In this document: positions 29,368 to 42,700 of the stretch, in pieces | How the letters are laid out: each line of letters opens with the position of its first letter | Numbering within the stretch: the first letter of the stretch is position 1 | NCBI GenBank assembly: GCA_946811695.1 | Contig: OX328123.1 | Location: forward strand, 47,204,253-47,268,252 | Source: Gonocerus acuteangulatus | Taxonomy: Eukaryota; Arthropoda; Insecta; Hemiptera; Coreidae | Length of the DNA: 64,000 nt | Reading direction: 5' to 3' | Program-made: the position numbers and the translations under genes | The notes under the pieces: generated by a model | The model's database searches: none | Told to the model about the DNA's origin: nothing | The model's input: only the letters and a program-made list of their open reading frames with translations

Positions 29368-32300
29368 AAATGGGCAGATTTTGATCAAATTTGAACGAAT
29401 ATTATTTGTCTATATCGAGAGGTCAAGTTATTTAATCTGGAAACCTTCCGAAACACTTTTTGTTCGAGAACTTGCACTAAATAACCCTAACGGTTTTAAG
29501 TGAAAAGGTTAAACCAGTTACACTCTTTTTAGGTATTAGAAGTAGAAAATCGAATGATATCACTTTCAAGGCAACACAGTTAACCTTGAATATGTCGGTT
29601 CTGATATTGATCTTTTAGAAAAACCATGTATCTTCTGCTCTGAAACGACTTAAAATAAGCCCAGACTCGGTGTTTAAATAGCTATTATATCCAGTAGTGA
29701 TCTTAGTTGCTTATACAACACATCTAATCTTATCTCCTGTTGAATAACGCATGTCGAATGGGAATTGCATGTTGAAGAGGCACTTCATTTGTTTGCAAGG
29801 CCTCTAGTCAATTGGCTATATTATAGAAATCCAATGCAAACACCCCTACCCATCAAAAATAATTAAAGTATATATAAATCCCTATAGATGTCAGATGGCA
29901 ATTGACATGTGCCGATATTGCCTATTGCAGATTCCTCCATAATCTTATGTATGCGAAGTGACGGGGTATGAAATATGTATGAGCCTAGAGGGGGTACATG
30001 TGAGCAATGTCAGTGCTGCCAATGTGATTATGGAGTCCAACAGCGTCCGGCGTACCCCTTAATGCTCACACGGTCTGAATGGCAAACCTGACGGGTGGCT
30101 CGTTCTGCTTCTCATGTCTTCTCTTTCTCGATCGAGCAGACCTGAAGAGGATTTGGGGAAAACCGAAGACTTCCTGACCGTTAACCTCCGATCTCATCTT
30201 AACCCAGCACGTTTCGTCAGACCGGCGTATACATTTAAATGGCCCTCAATGTCGTTGAAGAGTACTCACTGAAGACTGATGAACTTCATGAATTCTGGAA
30301 TCATATTCGTTGTGTTACCCGAATTTTTTAACGTTATAGTTTGAAATAGTTAACTTACAAAATTGGCCAAAGAACAAAAGGTCTCATTGGTTTCACTGAA
30401 ACTTAATGAATAGAGAAATAAACTCACACGATGACACAGTCCGGGGCCCTGGAGATTGTGGACGCCCTCCCGAGGGGGGGGGGGCGAGCACAACTCCCAG
30501 TAGAGCCTTGTATGATTAAGTGTCCCCTGTTAAAGCATTTTTACTAGGAGAGCAGTGCAGAGGTGTCGCGGTGGTTCTGGGCTCGGACGGTGTCCTTTCC
30601 GCGGTGTGGGCTGGAGGCTTATAGATTTTTTTTTTCTTTCTTCTTAAATTCAATGTCAATAATAATCCAAACAAATTTTAGCTACAAAATCTTACCCAAT
30701 TTTACCACATTCCTGTAGAGTTTGCACCCATGAAACACCGTTCAGTAATTTTATTAAATCTTTATTGATTGTAGTAACTAGGTACCAAAAACGACCCTGT
30801 ATCTATATCTACAAATGAGTTCATGGCGTACTTTAGTTTTTTGCATTGCGATTCACAAATAACATCGAGAACTACAGAGTGAGGCATATTGTGAAAACGA
30901 GCAAAATCTTTCCATTAGCAGAGCTAGCTGTGTTTGGAAATACCAATGTGGAACAAATTATAAATTTGCTCCTAGCTGCTTTAACTTTTCTATTGGAACC
31001 TCTATTCCTCTCTTGATATATTATATCAACGTCTCATACTCGTAAACCGTCTTTCGATGGGGACAATACCTAGTGCACGAGGATGTTGCGGCCATGTTGT
31101 CCAAAGCGATATTTGTAAGTTGTTTTGGGAAAATTGGAAAAAACTTGATTTAAGGTTTTGGGTACTCAAAAATAACCAATTCATTTGAAATATTTATCGT
31201 ATTCGAATGTTCAACATTCGTCCAAATTAACCCCGGTACCTTAGTATTTAAAGCTTTACTTGTATCTCACTCCAGTCCAACGAGTTCAATTGGCCTGTCG
31301 GCTGTATGTAGTTCGTAACGATATGGCACAGGAAGTAGACTCATAAACATCAGATCATCGAATTCGTGATTCGCTTACTGATATGTAAGTGAATGAATGA
31401 GTGAGGTTGAATGGATGTTGGTTTGTTTACGTGAGGGTGTCTACATATGCGTATGGGCGCGTGCTTGGGTTGTATCTACATGTATGAAAATAATAATGCA
31501 AGTAATTTATAAACTCTTAGAACCTGATCCTGGTGTTATTCAGGAGCAATAATAAATTCATAATAACAATATAAATTCACAAACTCTAATATCTGACTTC
31601 ATCAGTTACCAACTTCAAACAAATGAGAAAAACAAAATGTTTCATTCAATATCGTTAATGACCCTCTGGTAGGCATGCCTTAAAAAAAAACAACAAAAAA
31701 AAAAGACAAAGATATGTGTGTGAATGTGTACGAATATTATATATATTATGTAGGACTAAAAATATTATATAAGGCCAACACTTTGCAATGCAATCTTGTA
31801 TGCTATGATAAAATAATGACATGCATAAAGATATTCCTGAAGGGAAGTGCTGCTATGTTACTTGAATAGATAGATATGCGATGGTGTAGGATACATATTA
31901 AAGAGAGTGTTTTTGTATTCCGAAGCAGTGTAATGTTTAGAGGATTGAGACTCCATTTTCTACCATCAGAACCTTATTTTATTTTTAGAACCATGGCCAC
32001 CCGTGAAACGGAGAATTAATGTACGAAAAAAGTACAAATAAACTCACAACAATGGCGATTAAACATAAACTTATTTCTTTTTCTCTTTTTTTTCTAATGA
32101 ATTTCAAGTATCATTCTACAAATAAAGGAACGTAACGCGAAACAATGTAAAACCAATAAGGAAAATTAGCTGGGGAACGTTGCAAATTGCTATAGATCGC
32201 AACTTGAAGGCTGAAGAGGTGCAAAAAATATAAGAAGACGTACTTTGTGACACTTGTGGCTTCAGTGAACTTTGGAGGAAGTATATTGAATATCCACTCG

Positions 32301-32379
32301 CATGATAAAAACGTTAGATTCCCCACGTACAATTATATGTAACTGGAAGCCAAAAACTTAAGTGAGTCGTCTTTTTTCG
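29189..32379. other. Long stretch without recognised gene
   Basis: A (TA)n tract lies at 29314-29364, followed by about 120 bp resembling family B (GGGCAGATTTTGATCAAATT). The stretch 30420-30610 is GC-richer. I found no domains, and 31480-32380 shows nothing. Confidence 0.45.
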
Positions 32380-32534
32380 CTCAAATTTCGTTCAAAAACA
32401 ACGTTCCATTATACGGATTCCCCTTGTTAACGAAGTTGCCATTCTAAATTAGGCAAAGTATTTTGGTACCAAAATTCATCAAAATCTGACCATATTTAGG
32501 GTAGCTAGAGGGTATACGGAGAAAAATGTGTATT

Positions 32535-32583
<49 letters not shown>
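32380..32583 (+). mobile_element. Family B fragment with (TA)n
   Basis: Text such as TTCGTTCAAAAACAACGTTCC and AAAATTCATCAAAATCTGACC parallels 37510-37620, then a (TA)n tract (32538-32583). Confidence 0.5.
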
Positions 32584-32587
<4 letters not shown>

Positions 32588-32887
32588 TTGAATTAATTTA
32601 GTGGCTTATTGGATCTGAAAAGTGGACATTTGTCATCGGCACCTCCGGATTTCGTCCTGAGCTCGCGAGTTTCTTCCCTATGGTCTAGAAGAGAGATAAG
32701 GATGAACAGAGGATAATACCTTAGGTACAATGGTAAATTAGATCTAGAATTCACGGAGAAAGTAATGTATAGCAGAGAATTCGACTCCTGGCAATAAACT
32801 GGTTTTCTTTGGATTGACTCATTTCTATGAAGCATTCTTCACAGATGGATACGAATTCGAGAGATTTTATACCAGGGGTGTGGTTAT

Positions 32888-33118
32888 CAGGGGTGTATAT
32901 AGGAAATAATATCGGGGAGGTGTACCGGGATATTGGGGGGGGGGATGGAATTGTTATAGTTAGCCAACTAAAACGCAATTACACCCAAAACAATTTTTTT
33001 CTGAACTAATGTTATTTAATTTATTTTTGAGTTTTTTATGACACATTTTTACCGATCAAATCAATATTTCGGGAGGGGCTGCAGCCCCCCCAGCTCTACC
33101 CCAACATATACGCCCACG
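32888..33118. mobile_element. hAT-like MITE, 231 bp
   Basis: Ends CAGGGGTGTATATAGG and, reversed, CGTGGGCGTATATGTTGG. Flanks GTGGTTAT and ATAGTTAT agree at 6 of 8 positions. G and C tracts lie inside the ends. A second, truncated copy is at 5950-6160. Confidence 0.55.
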
Positions 33119-33878
33119 ATAGTTATGTATCCAGACAATGTACATAGACAGACTAGAGACTTGTTCATTAGTTACTAAATTTGATTGAAATTGCAATATA
33201 TACTTGTACAGTTATAATTTTGCATTGTGAAACAAAAAGAAAGAAAGAGGAAACGCTCCCCAGTGGCATGAAATGTTTGCTGCGTAGGTTTTTTTCAGCC
33301 TCGATTTAGTTTCCACATCATCTGAAGACCATTTAAATTTTCTTCGATTGTAATTATGTTTTCTGTACATCTTTTATAAATACTGCCCACAAATTCGCTG
33401 CGAATGAAATTCTCTTAACAAATGTTTTTCTGTAGGCTCCATTTTGATATCACTAATACGAAAATGGAAATATTTCTACACGGCTTACAAAGAATAATTG
33501 GAAACGATGACTCGCTAAACGTTACACTACTAAATATTGCGCAACATTATCAAAGTGTCTCCCACTTCAAATGGGAGAGCAATGTTCTGCGATTGTGCTC
33601 CGAGCTCTAGACATTCTCAGGATAAAAGAATCAATCGACTTTATAGCTTGTGTGGAAAAGCTTTAACGAAAGCGTGTTAAATTCCGCTAGAAAAATGTCT
33701 AGTAAGTCATTTTACCATATTATTATATGGTGTGGATAAGAAGTGCGAATTTCGATTGTCGCAGGCTGATTTGTTTTTAACCAATGGCCTTGCTGAAAAT
33801 AGTTTCCCGTTCCAATTTGGATTTTTGTAGATCTTGGAAACCAGTATAGTGTTCGAGTTTTATGATGTAAAATAAGAT
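33119..33878. other. Spacer, nothing recognised
   Basis: No gene or repeat boundary identified. Confidence 0.5.
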
Positions 33879-34172
33879 CAGTGGCGGCTAAAGGGGTGGG
33901 CTTGGGGGGCTTAGCCCCCCAGAATGAAAATACACAATATTTTTCGATTAAGTTAGAACAATTAAATGTTTAGGCAAAATAATAGTAATAAGTTCTAAAT
34001 AATGTATGTTCTTAGTTTATCAAATACTTCCTTAATGTTCTCCCAGTGCCTGGTTATAAAAATTTGATTCTACAACCCCAGTCACGGCGGTAAGCCCACA
34101 CTAAATTTGCCCCCCCCCCCCCTAAAATGTTTGTCTAGCCTCTCCAAAAATGCTTGTCTAGAGCCGCCTATG
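33879..34172. mobile_element. hAT MITE, 294 bp, perfect TSD
   Basis: A perfect 8-bp duplication AATAAGAT (33871-33878, 34173-34180) flanks ends CAGTGGCGGCTAAAG and, reversed, CATAGGCGGCTCTAG. Next to the left end is a stem GGGGGGCTTAGCCCCCC. No coding capacity. Confidence 0.8.
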
Positions 34173-34260
34173 AATAAGATGCACTAAGCAGATCCTCCGA
34201 ATGTGAAAGGATATGATAATAATAGTGATGATAAAATACTGTGAATAAATTAGAAAAAAG

Positions 34261-35339
34261 TCCGTCACACAGGAGCTGCATAACTAAGCACTTCCCTCCA
34301 AAATTTGGTTAGTGTAGACTGCTTTCCAGAATAATTTGCTTGAAATATCCTATATAAATAAAATAAAAACATGAATAGTTCTCTTTTACTTTTGTAATGA
34401 GTAACTGTTTAATTATTAATTTTGTAATTAATTTGCTTCTAGAGTTATGTTTACACATGATCCCTACTACACTACTTAAAAAAATACAAAAACACTTCAT
34501 ATATTCGTCTTTTGATCTGACGCAGGAACAGGATACAGTCCCCCTAGTGGTAGAAAGCGCTCCTTGCGGTGGCCTAGCGAACCTACGTCTGGCGGGCTAT
34601 TCTATTGAAATAAATTACAAAGTAAACCCGCTTTCCGATTGACCGATTTAGCTCATTATTACAACAGTTCTTTCTCATGATTTACGCATGACGAGTACCG
34701 TGTTTCGTTACAATACAGCAGAAATTACGACCGGTATGAGTATATTAGTACTTTAGGTCCAGAGTAACCCCCCCCCCTCGAAATAACCCGATTTAGTTTA
34801 TTTTTACAAACCATTTTTCTCTGTTGATTACCACCACGAATACAGAGTTTCGTTGAAATGTAACAAAAATTACGGCTAGTAGTGGCAAATTGGTAATGTG
34901 GGGCTGGAGTAGACCCCCCTCCTAATGAACCGATTTAGTTTATTTTTACAAAGTATTTCTCTTTTTAGTTCAACATAACGAATACCCAGTTTCGTTGAAA
35001 TGTAACAAAAACTACGGTTGGCATGGTCAAATTAGTCTTTTGGGTCCGGGGTAAACCCCCCCTCCCGGTGGACCGATTTTGGTGGTTAACGAACTCGTTC
35101 AATCCTTATTGAGCTAATTGAACGCTATATACCATGTTTCGTGAAGAAAAAACAAAAACTCTGGCCGCTATCGTGTTAAGAGACACACACACACATATAT
35201 ATATGCACTTATATAAATTTTAACGGGGGTCATTTTCGGTGTCTACTAGGTAGGATCGATAAAGATTTGAAGAAATTTTTCAAAAATTCCGTCATGAGTA
35301 TAACCTCAATAGCTACTTTCCTTCGGAGGAAAGTGCTAA
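34261..35339 (+). mobile_element. Helentron-like element, family A, copy 2 (most complete)
   Basis: Starts TCCGTCACACAGGAGCTGCA. The block TAAGCACTTCCCTCC (34285-34299) matches the inverse of GGAGGAAAGTGCTAA at the 3' end (35325-35339) in 13 of 15 positions. Between them are about four diverged 120-bp units with C tracts, a short (AC)n(AT)n tract at 35185-35205, the AAATTTTAACGGGGG block and the terminal hairpin CTTTCCTTCGGAGGAAAG. No coding sequence. Confidence 0.65.
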
Positions 35340-36667
35340 AAATGAGGAATTTTATAAACAAAATATACCAATATTAGAAACTATTGTCCTTCAATCTCAT
35401 AAAATGAATACATGTGATATTTGAGTGAAAATTGCTGAAAGTACTAGAATCATACAATAGAAAAAATAAAAGATAATCAATCAAAGTTCCAATTTGTTGT
35501 CGAAGTAAATAAATAATTGATACATTTATTTTTAAAAAATATCCTGAACGGCAGAATGAATGCAGTCAATGACGTACCTCAAGTGATGATTACAGACAAA
35601 ATAAACAAATAAGGATGTAGTGTGTCCAGATAGAAAATGTACGTAGAACGTACTTAGTGTTTCTCTGAATAATTCAGGAAAACGCGACGGAAAAAAATCC
35701 ATTTGAAGTGGAATTTTAACAGAAAATAATTAAATTAGATTAGATTTCAGCTGACTAAACCCACCGCCTTTGCGGGGTGCATGTCGGCCATTGTCCTATT
35801 GTGCGAGTCCTACAGCTGGTCAGGCTTACCTTAAACTCCTCATGAATCTCAGATACTGCCCCTCTTCCTGATTTCGTCCTCATCAAGGCTACCAAAGTAT
35901 AGGAACCGCCTCTTTACTAATGCTACACATTCAAATGTAACAAGCTGAGGTGTCTCATACCTATCTTTGCATCATCTGCAGACTGGTGGCGACATCATCT
36001 TCATGACGAACAAATGTTTGTTCGGGGTACATTGGCCCGAAACCTTTGCTACTATCTGCCTCAAATCTGTTCTGGCTATAACCGTGAAAATTTTCTTCTT
36101 GCCTAATTTCTTAAGGTCTATGTAGCAATTCGTGTTCGGGATTTTCTGCTCTTCCCAATGTTCGCCAAACTTCATTGTGCCTCTTCATACTATTGTCATT
36201 TTAGCAATGGCCTTGAAAATGATACAACCAAAAGAAATCAGTCCCGTAACAGGCCACGAGGGCCCAGAGGTTCACACACTATATAGATATCTGATTCATT
36301 ATCAAACGGCACACTAGAGGGAAATCGTGGTCAGTACTAAGCTCCGGCCGCCTGATTTTCCCCTTTACAGTTACACATATACATATTAGACATGCGCGCC
36401 GCGCCGGCGCCGCTACGCCACGCCGGGTTTTGAGTGGCGCGCCGCCGCCGAGCCTAGTCAGTCGGCGCGCCGATTTCGTTGGCAATACTGGACGAAAGGG
36501 TGTAGTAGGTGGGTGAGGGGAGGAAAACAGCGAGTGTACTGCGTGATGACCTGCCGCCATTTTTGGCTTACCTTCTCTTCGAGTAAACGCTTTTATGTTG
36601 TGATATTTGATTGGAAAATAGCACTCTTGGGGAGATATTTTGAAAACCTCGCAATTGAAGAGAAAAA
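35340..36667. other. No gene recognised; CpG-dense patch at 36388-36480
   Basis: Most is AT-rich. The patch 36388-36480 is packed with GCGCGCCG-type CpG motifs, quite unlike its surroundings. The minus-strand frame over it has no recognisable domain. Confidence 0.5.
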
Positions 36668-38015
36668 CAAAAGTCTGACTTGCAGGAACTGCGCCATCTT
36701 AGCGCGGTTCCGTTCATATCCCTAGTGTCATTAGCTAAGTAGTAGAAGCAGTTGTTGGTAGGTTCAGATCTTTCGTGAAAAATTTAAAATGAATCTCAAA
36801 GAGAATGAAGATTTAAGGCTCCAAAACAGGAAACTGATAGTATTCTAAGCGGAAATGACTCCCCCTACCTTCTCAAGGTTTGCCAAGGGAAACGCTATTA
36901 CCAATACGTTTCTCATTTTCATACCTTATTTTATTGAAATATTAATTTTACTATTAAATGCGATTGAAAAAACAATAACCAATTAAAACGTTTGGCAAAT
37001 GACAAAACCCTGTTGAAAAAAAACAAAACTAACAATTTTGAAGTTTGAAGCATCTATTTCTCGGATTGACATCGCCCCATCAAAAATTACATCTGAACCT
37101 TTTTTGTAAAGAATTTAGTGAGCTTTCGAATTTCCACGTTCCACTTACCACGATTTCCCCCCGTTTTCGAGATATATAAGATATGCGAAAATCCCAAAAC
37201 CTTTCAAGTCTGTTAATGAAATATTTTATTTCTTGTACTTCCTTAACTCCAAACGGAACCAAAATGTATCTACCTTAGTTTAGATGAATATGAAACGTCT
37301 GGACCAAGTTTCAACTATATTAATCGTTTATGAGTACCCAAACTGAAAATTACTTTGGAAAACGAGGTGTTTTAATGTTTCTCAAAACGGGTACAGATAT
37401 CGCTTTAAAATGGTTTTATTCGTTGTTCTACATTAAGAAATCTATAAAACGAGTACCTGCAAGCATATGAACTCGAAAACGTGAACGTTACGATTTTTGT
37501 GCGCGAATTTCGCTCCAAAAACCAACTTCCGGTTAACAGATGCTGCTGGTTTACGAATTCGACCTTTCAAATTAAGAAAAATATTTTTGTACCAAATTTC
37601 ATCAAAATCGGACCATTTTTGAGACATCAGGAGCGCGAACTGCGTCATCTTAGCGCAATTACGCTCATATCTCTAGTTAAGTTAAGGATACATACAGTTA
37701 TTGGTAGGTTTTGATGTACTGTTAAGAATATAAAATAAAATCTCAAACAGAAGGATGTTTACGGCGCAACAACGATCACCCTGCGAAAACTCTAAGTTTC
37801 TCATTTTCTTACTTCCTTTTACGAAAAGACTAATTTTACTGATAATTTCAATTTAAAACAATCAATTAAAAAGTGAGATAAACAAACCGACCCCCCCCCC
37901 TACAAAAGAACAATACAAATGCTTTCGAAGTTTTAAGCCCTTATTTCTCCGATTGACATCACCCCATCGAAAATGTCCCTAGAACCATTTTTGTAGAGAT
38001 ATTTTGTAGCGAAGA

Positions 38016-38106
<91 letters not shown>
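36668..38106 (+). mobile_element. Two family B elements in tandem with a long (TA)n
   Basis: The first starts near 36674 (GTCTGACTTGCAGGAACTGC). A second start GCGAACTGCGTCATCTTAGC lies at about 37634, and both continue with TATCYCTAGT, a CAGTTRTTGGTAGGTT block and TTTCTCATTTTC. The second ends in an 88-base (TA)n tract (38019-38106), the longest in the window. Non-coding. Confidence 0.6.
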
Positions 38107-38108
<2 letters not shown>

Positions 38109-38326
38109 TTGCCATACGTCCCGGTACTTGTCTCTTGTCTCTGGTCTACCCGGGTTTATCAATGTTCCGGAAACGGCTGTAAGATGTATAAAGTAATGGA
38201 TTTAGTTTTTAAGAATCATTTATGAATTGTTTACTTTTCTACAATGAATGCAGGGCCAATGAAATGAGAACGATTGTAACTGTAATCAGAGAGCAAACGC
38301 AAGAACTAGCAAAAATAAGTAGCAAA

Positions 38327-38360
38327 AGGGGTCTCCCGTGGTCTAATGGCTAGCACCTTT
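38327..38360 (+). repeat. tRNA-SINE head fragment
   Basis: GGGGTCTCCCGTGGTCTAAT matches the first bases of the SINE at 44443. It breaks off after the A box. Confidence 0.6.
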
Positions 38361-38587
38361 TTTATTTTAACAAAACGGGGAGACCAACAATTTAGTGGTC
38401 CAGAGCCCCCACTCCTGTTACTCGCTGCGCTTAATAAAAAGGCTTAAAACTCACCATTTTGCTTCTAATTTTTACCATTTTTATCCCCCCCCCCGGTATG
38501 CTCTTCTCATATTAATGTGTCCCCGGTCTCACTCACCAAAAATATGGCAAGCCTATATATATATGGGGGATGAAGAACTGAATTGTA

Positions 38588-38588
<1 letters not shown>

Positions 38589-38635
<47 letters not shown>
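38589..38635. repeat. Poly(A) tract
   Basis: 47 uninterrupted A. It sits 16 bp left of the foldback arm. It may be a retroelement tail, but no body was identified. Confidence 0.9.
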
Positions 38636-38636
<1 letters not shown>

Positions 38637-38651
38637 ATTTCTCATTTGAGG

Positions 38652-39784
38652 AGAGAAAACACGCTTTGGTTTCCCTACATAAACCCCCAAAAAACCTTCA
38701 CATTGAAAAAAAAAGTTGGACATGTTCTGCTTTCTTAAAAAAGAAATTAAATCTATTAATAAATGGAATAACCTTATTAACAGAGCTTCTAGGTGTCATA
38801 TGGTGTAATTTAAAAAAAAAAAATAATAATAAAAATAAGAATGATAATTACTTTTAAAGTAATCATTTCGTAATAAAAACTAGCTGGGAGCCTTATGGTA
38901 AAAATTACCTGATCTACATTATTAAAGAGCCACACATTCTGGCACAGCTATAAACCCATAAATTAAGGCCCCAAAAGTCAAGGGGGCCAAGTGACATTTT
39001 TGAAAAAAAAATAAATAAAAAAAAAAAAAAATACATTTCACATTTGAGGACCCCAGAGGCCAAGGGGTCTAAGTAACGAACTCAATGTTTTGAGTCAATA
39101 TTAAACGTATTTGGTAATAACAGGAAATAGATTTAAAGATTTAAATAGATAAAGGTCCGATCATACTAGACGAACCCTTCGGTCCTCAGCAGTTTATTAT
39201 CGATGATACAAAATAGGTACATCATCCGGCTTATGAATAATATTCAAGAGAATCCGCACATAGACCCCTCAATTTCCTTCTGGACTTAATATTAATAAAG
39301 TGACAGTACTCAAGAGAACACATGTTAGGTGGCAGTAACTGTAAAAAAAAAAAATCACTTGGACCTCTTTACCGCCCAGAAGACTACGTTGTTCACAACC
39401 CATTCCTGTTTCTAACTCATTTTTTTTTTTTTTCAAAAATGTCACTTCGACCCCTTGACTTTTGGGGCCTTGATTTATGGGTTTATAGCTGTACCAGGAT
39501 GTGTGGCTCTTTAATAATGTAGATCCGGTCATTTTTACCATAAGGCTCCCAGCTAGTTTTTATTACCAAATGATTACTTTAAAAGTAATTATCATTCTTA
39601 TTTTTATTATTATGTTTTTTTTTTAAATTACACCATATGACACCTAGAAGCTCTGTTAATAAGGTTATTCCATTTATTAATAGGTTTAATTTCTTTTTTA
39701 AGAAAGCAGAAAATGTCCAACTTTTTTTTTCAATATGAAGGTTTTTTGGGGGTTTATGTAGGGAAACCAAAGCGTGTTTTCTCT
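38652..39784. repeat. 1.1 kb foldback: arms of about 360 bp
   Basis: The left arm starts AGAGAAAACACGCTTTGG and the right arm ends with its inverse (39784). The arms run to about 39010 and from about 39425, differ at few positions, and contain ACCTTATTAACAGAGCTTCT and TAGCTGGGAGCC. The spacer (about 39045-39475) resembles the element at 6666-7093. No transposase was seen. Confidence 0.8.
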
Positions 39785-42700
39785 ATGCAGTACCTAAAAG
39801 ACCATCATAGGAAACTCTTCTAAATTGTATAATTGATTGTATGATTGAATGAATGTGCTATACTAAGGGGTAAAGAAAATATAAAAACCTACGTATGGAT
39901 GTTTACAACGGGTTTCCTGATAGTGGAGTTCTAAAGCAGAAAATGTCAGGACCTTCCAGCCGGAACCTTGACATTAAACTCTTCCGGACTGACAACAAAG
40001 GACATCAACACCGTGCCGTTAGGTTAACAAGCTCAACTGTAAAGACCACTTGTTGACCACGCAAAATACCGTACCAGAATAGCGTACTTGAGCTCTGACA
40101 CCTGTAGCTTCTTCCAGCTCTTGTTTACATTGGAGATGTGTAAATTACTCTTACACATTTTTAGTAATGCGTTAGATAAAATTGTGAATAATGAAAGAAT
40201 TTTTTATGCATTAATAATTACAAAAAGCTACTGGAAAATAAAAAAAAAATCAAAGAACTTATGAGACTCAATTAGATTTAAATTTACGTTATTAATTTGT
40301 AGTGAAATGATAAATATTCCTGCTGATATACCGCTGAACTATCTTTGAGAGTCCCAACGAGGACTCCTTCACCCATCCTAATATACATATACGTGCAGGA
40401 ACTAATCTTTCTGTCACTTAAGAGGATCTTAAAATGTCAATTTCCTTAAAAGGTCGTGCGAGTTGTATTGCAATTCTTAGATTTCTAAAGAATGCATTAA
40501 GCACCAAAATATTTTATTAGTGCATTATCATTTCGTGAAGACTGGCCGTTCTTCACAGGAGCCTTCCTCGCTGAGGAGCTACCGAGGAAGGACAAAGGTT
40601 TGCTAAGAAAGTTTAGGATATATGTCATTTGGTATACACAATAGCAAAACCAATCGGCCACAGTTTTTCTATACTACTTTTGACGAACAAATTGGGACAA
40701 TTAAAGTAACCCAGCATAAAAGGGGTGAAGACTATATACATTTCCCATATTAAATTATTAATTTAATTATTGACCCTCTGACAAAATGGAACACATTTAA
40801 GATTAATTGAGAAAGTAATAGGTTTTATGATTATGTTAACATGAGGGGTTGACTCTACATTAGAGAGAAATATATCATTCAACTGTGATTCAATGAATTT
40901 GGGGGAAATCAGAATTCTGTGTCTGATAGAATATGAAAAAATAGAAAATATTGAATCACAACCTAACGAATTCTAGAGTTAGTTGTTTACGAATTTGTAT
41001 CAGCTGATGCACTTTTGATAGAATATTTCGTGGTATTTCGTTTCCTCAGGTGTACTATGTATGTTTTGGACGAACGGAATAGAAAGTTGGACCATCGGTT
41101 TCATTTTGAATGTAATTATGATATGAGTCATTATGTCTCCCTCCTTCCAGCAATCACTCCGCTCTACAGGTTTATAATTAAAATCAGATTTGATGATTTT
41201 AATATAAAACATAAAGTCGTCCTTGTAGAATAGCTTGGTTGAACTTACGTTTGATTTTCGGTTGCTTGAGCCTACAACCGATCCAAAACCCGCAGCCTGG
41301 AACTAGATACCGTGTAAAACCCCAACAGCTGACTGAGTTCACGACATTTCCCTGAGAGCTGTGTGAAAGTCCAAATCCCCTCCACAGACCACTTGCACAA
41401 CCCGGGCATAACGGGCCCCTGCACCGCAACGGGATTTGTAATATCCCATTTCTAGGGATGGGTTGGAATCGGATGCATTAAATAACTCAACACTCGCCGT
41501 TAAATGGTAACAGGTCTTTTCAAGAAATACTGGACACTACGACATTCTCACATATTTTCACGTATTCACATATTTTAAGATGTATTGAGCATGCAAATGT
41601 TTGAGCAAAAGAGATTAATTTGGAACCAAAATTGTTATCAGGGTTTAATAAATTTCCAGTATCTCAAACCTATAAAACAGCTTTATTGAAGGACAAGGAT
41701 TTACTTTTTGTACCCTAAAGACACTGGAAGTTCTTAAATGTAGTTCAGTAGATTTATTAGTAATTCTGACATAATTATTCAAGCTTTTATTAAAATATTT
41801 ATTTTCTCTTTTTTTGTTATTATGGAATGAAATAAGTATTTCTATAACTTAGGTTTTTCCCAAATTGTGTGTTTTGTGTTTAAATTGTTATTTATTATAA
41901 AAAAATGTTTCCATTAGTCTATTGTTCTGAAAAAATACACAACTTATGATGCAAAGGGAAATACTCCGTTGACAGGCATGGAACTGATAACAATGCGGCG
42001 TGAAAGCGTAACGACTTACTTCCTTCTTCGTTCTTTGTTGTTTGTACTAAGAAAATGCTATAATATAGAGAAACAACGAATTACTTTGTTTTTAGAGAAC
42101 GTGTTTTTAAAAAATGAACTACCTTTATAGTAAATATTTTTTTCATTCATCAGAGCAGGAAATAATTTAAGAGTTAGCTTAGAGCTGACGAATAGGAGAA
42201 ACTTGATTCAACGAAAACTATGAAATGGCCTAATGTTTGGCCAAAACCATAAATCTCACATCCAAAAGGTTTTCGGCATCCAAGTTTCTCATTTCATTAC
42301 CTGCCTCAATAATCTCTATCTTGTGGCTTTAATATTGCCTTCAATAGGTTCTTTCAAGTGATCCAATATCCCATGATGTAAGGGATGGGTGATTTGGAAC
42401 TAAAGTATCAAGAAATACGCATTAAAGAGACCATAGGATATCAGGTCCTAGAATTCAGGAGAAATAGCAAATCTCGGAATCCGGATGCTGGGGAAATCGA
42501 AATAAAAGTTCTGAAAGTGCATCAGGATATCAAGAACGAATGTTTACTCTATGGAATGCTCATTAATAACTTGATTGAAAAAAGTAGGCAATTGAAATTC
42601 AATGTTGTAATTTTAATTTACACGGGTGATTTATGGGTAACAAAATGCTAGGGGGGGGGGAGTTTCAGACCCGGAATTCACTCTTGAAATCGGTCATTGA

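Noticed and set aside
29980..30610. Possible host exons in a GC-richer stretch
   Set aside because: No frame stayed open with good splice sites on either strand.
42385..42651. 88-codon plus-strand frame
   Set aside because: No motif, no splice context, and it ends at a G tract. Treated as chance.
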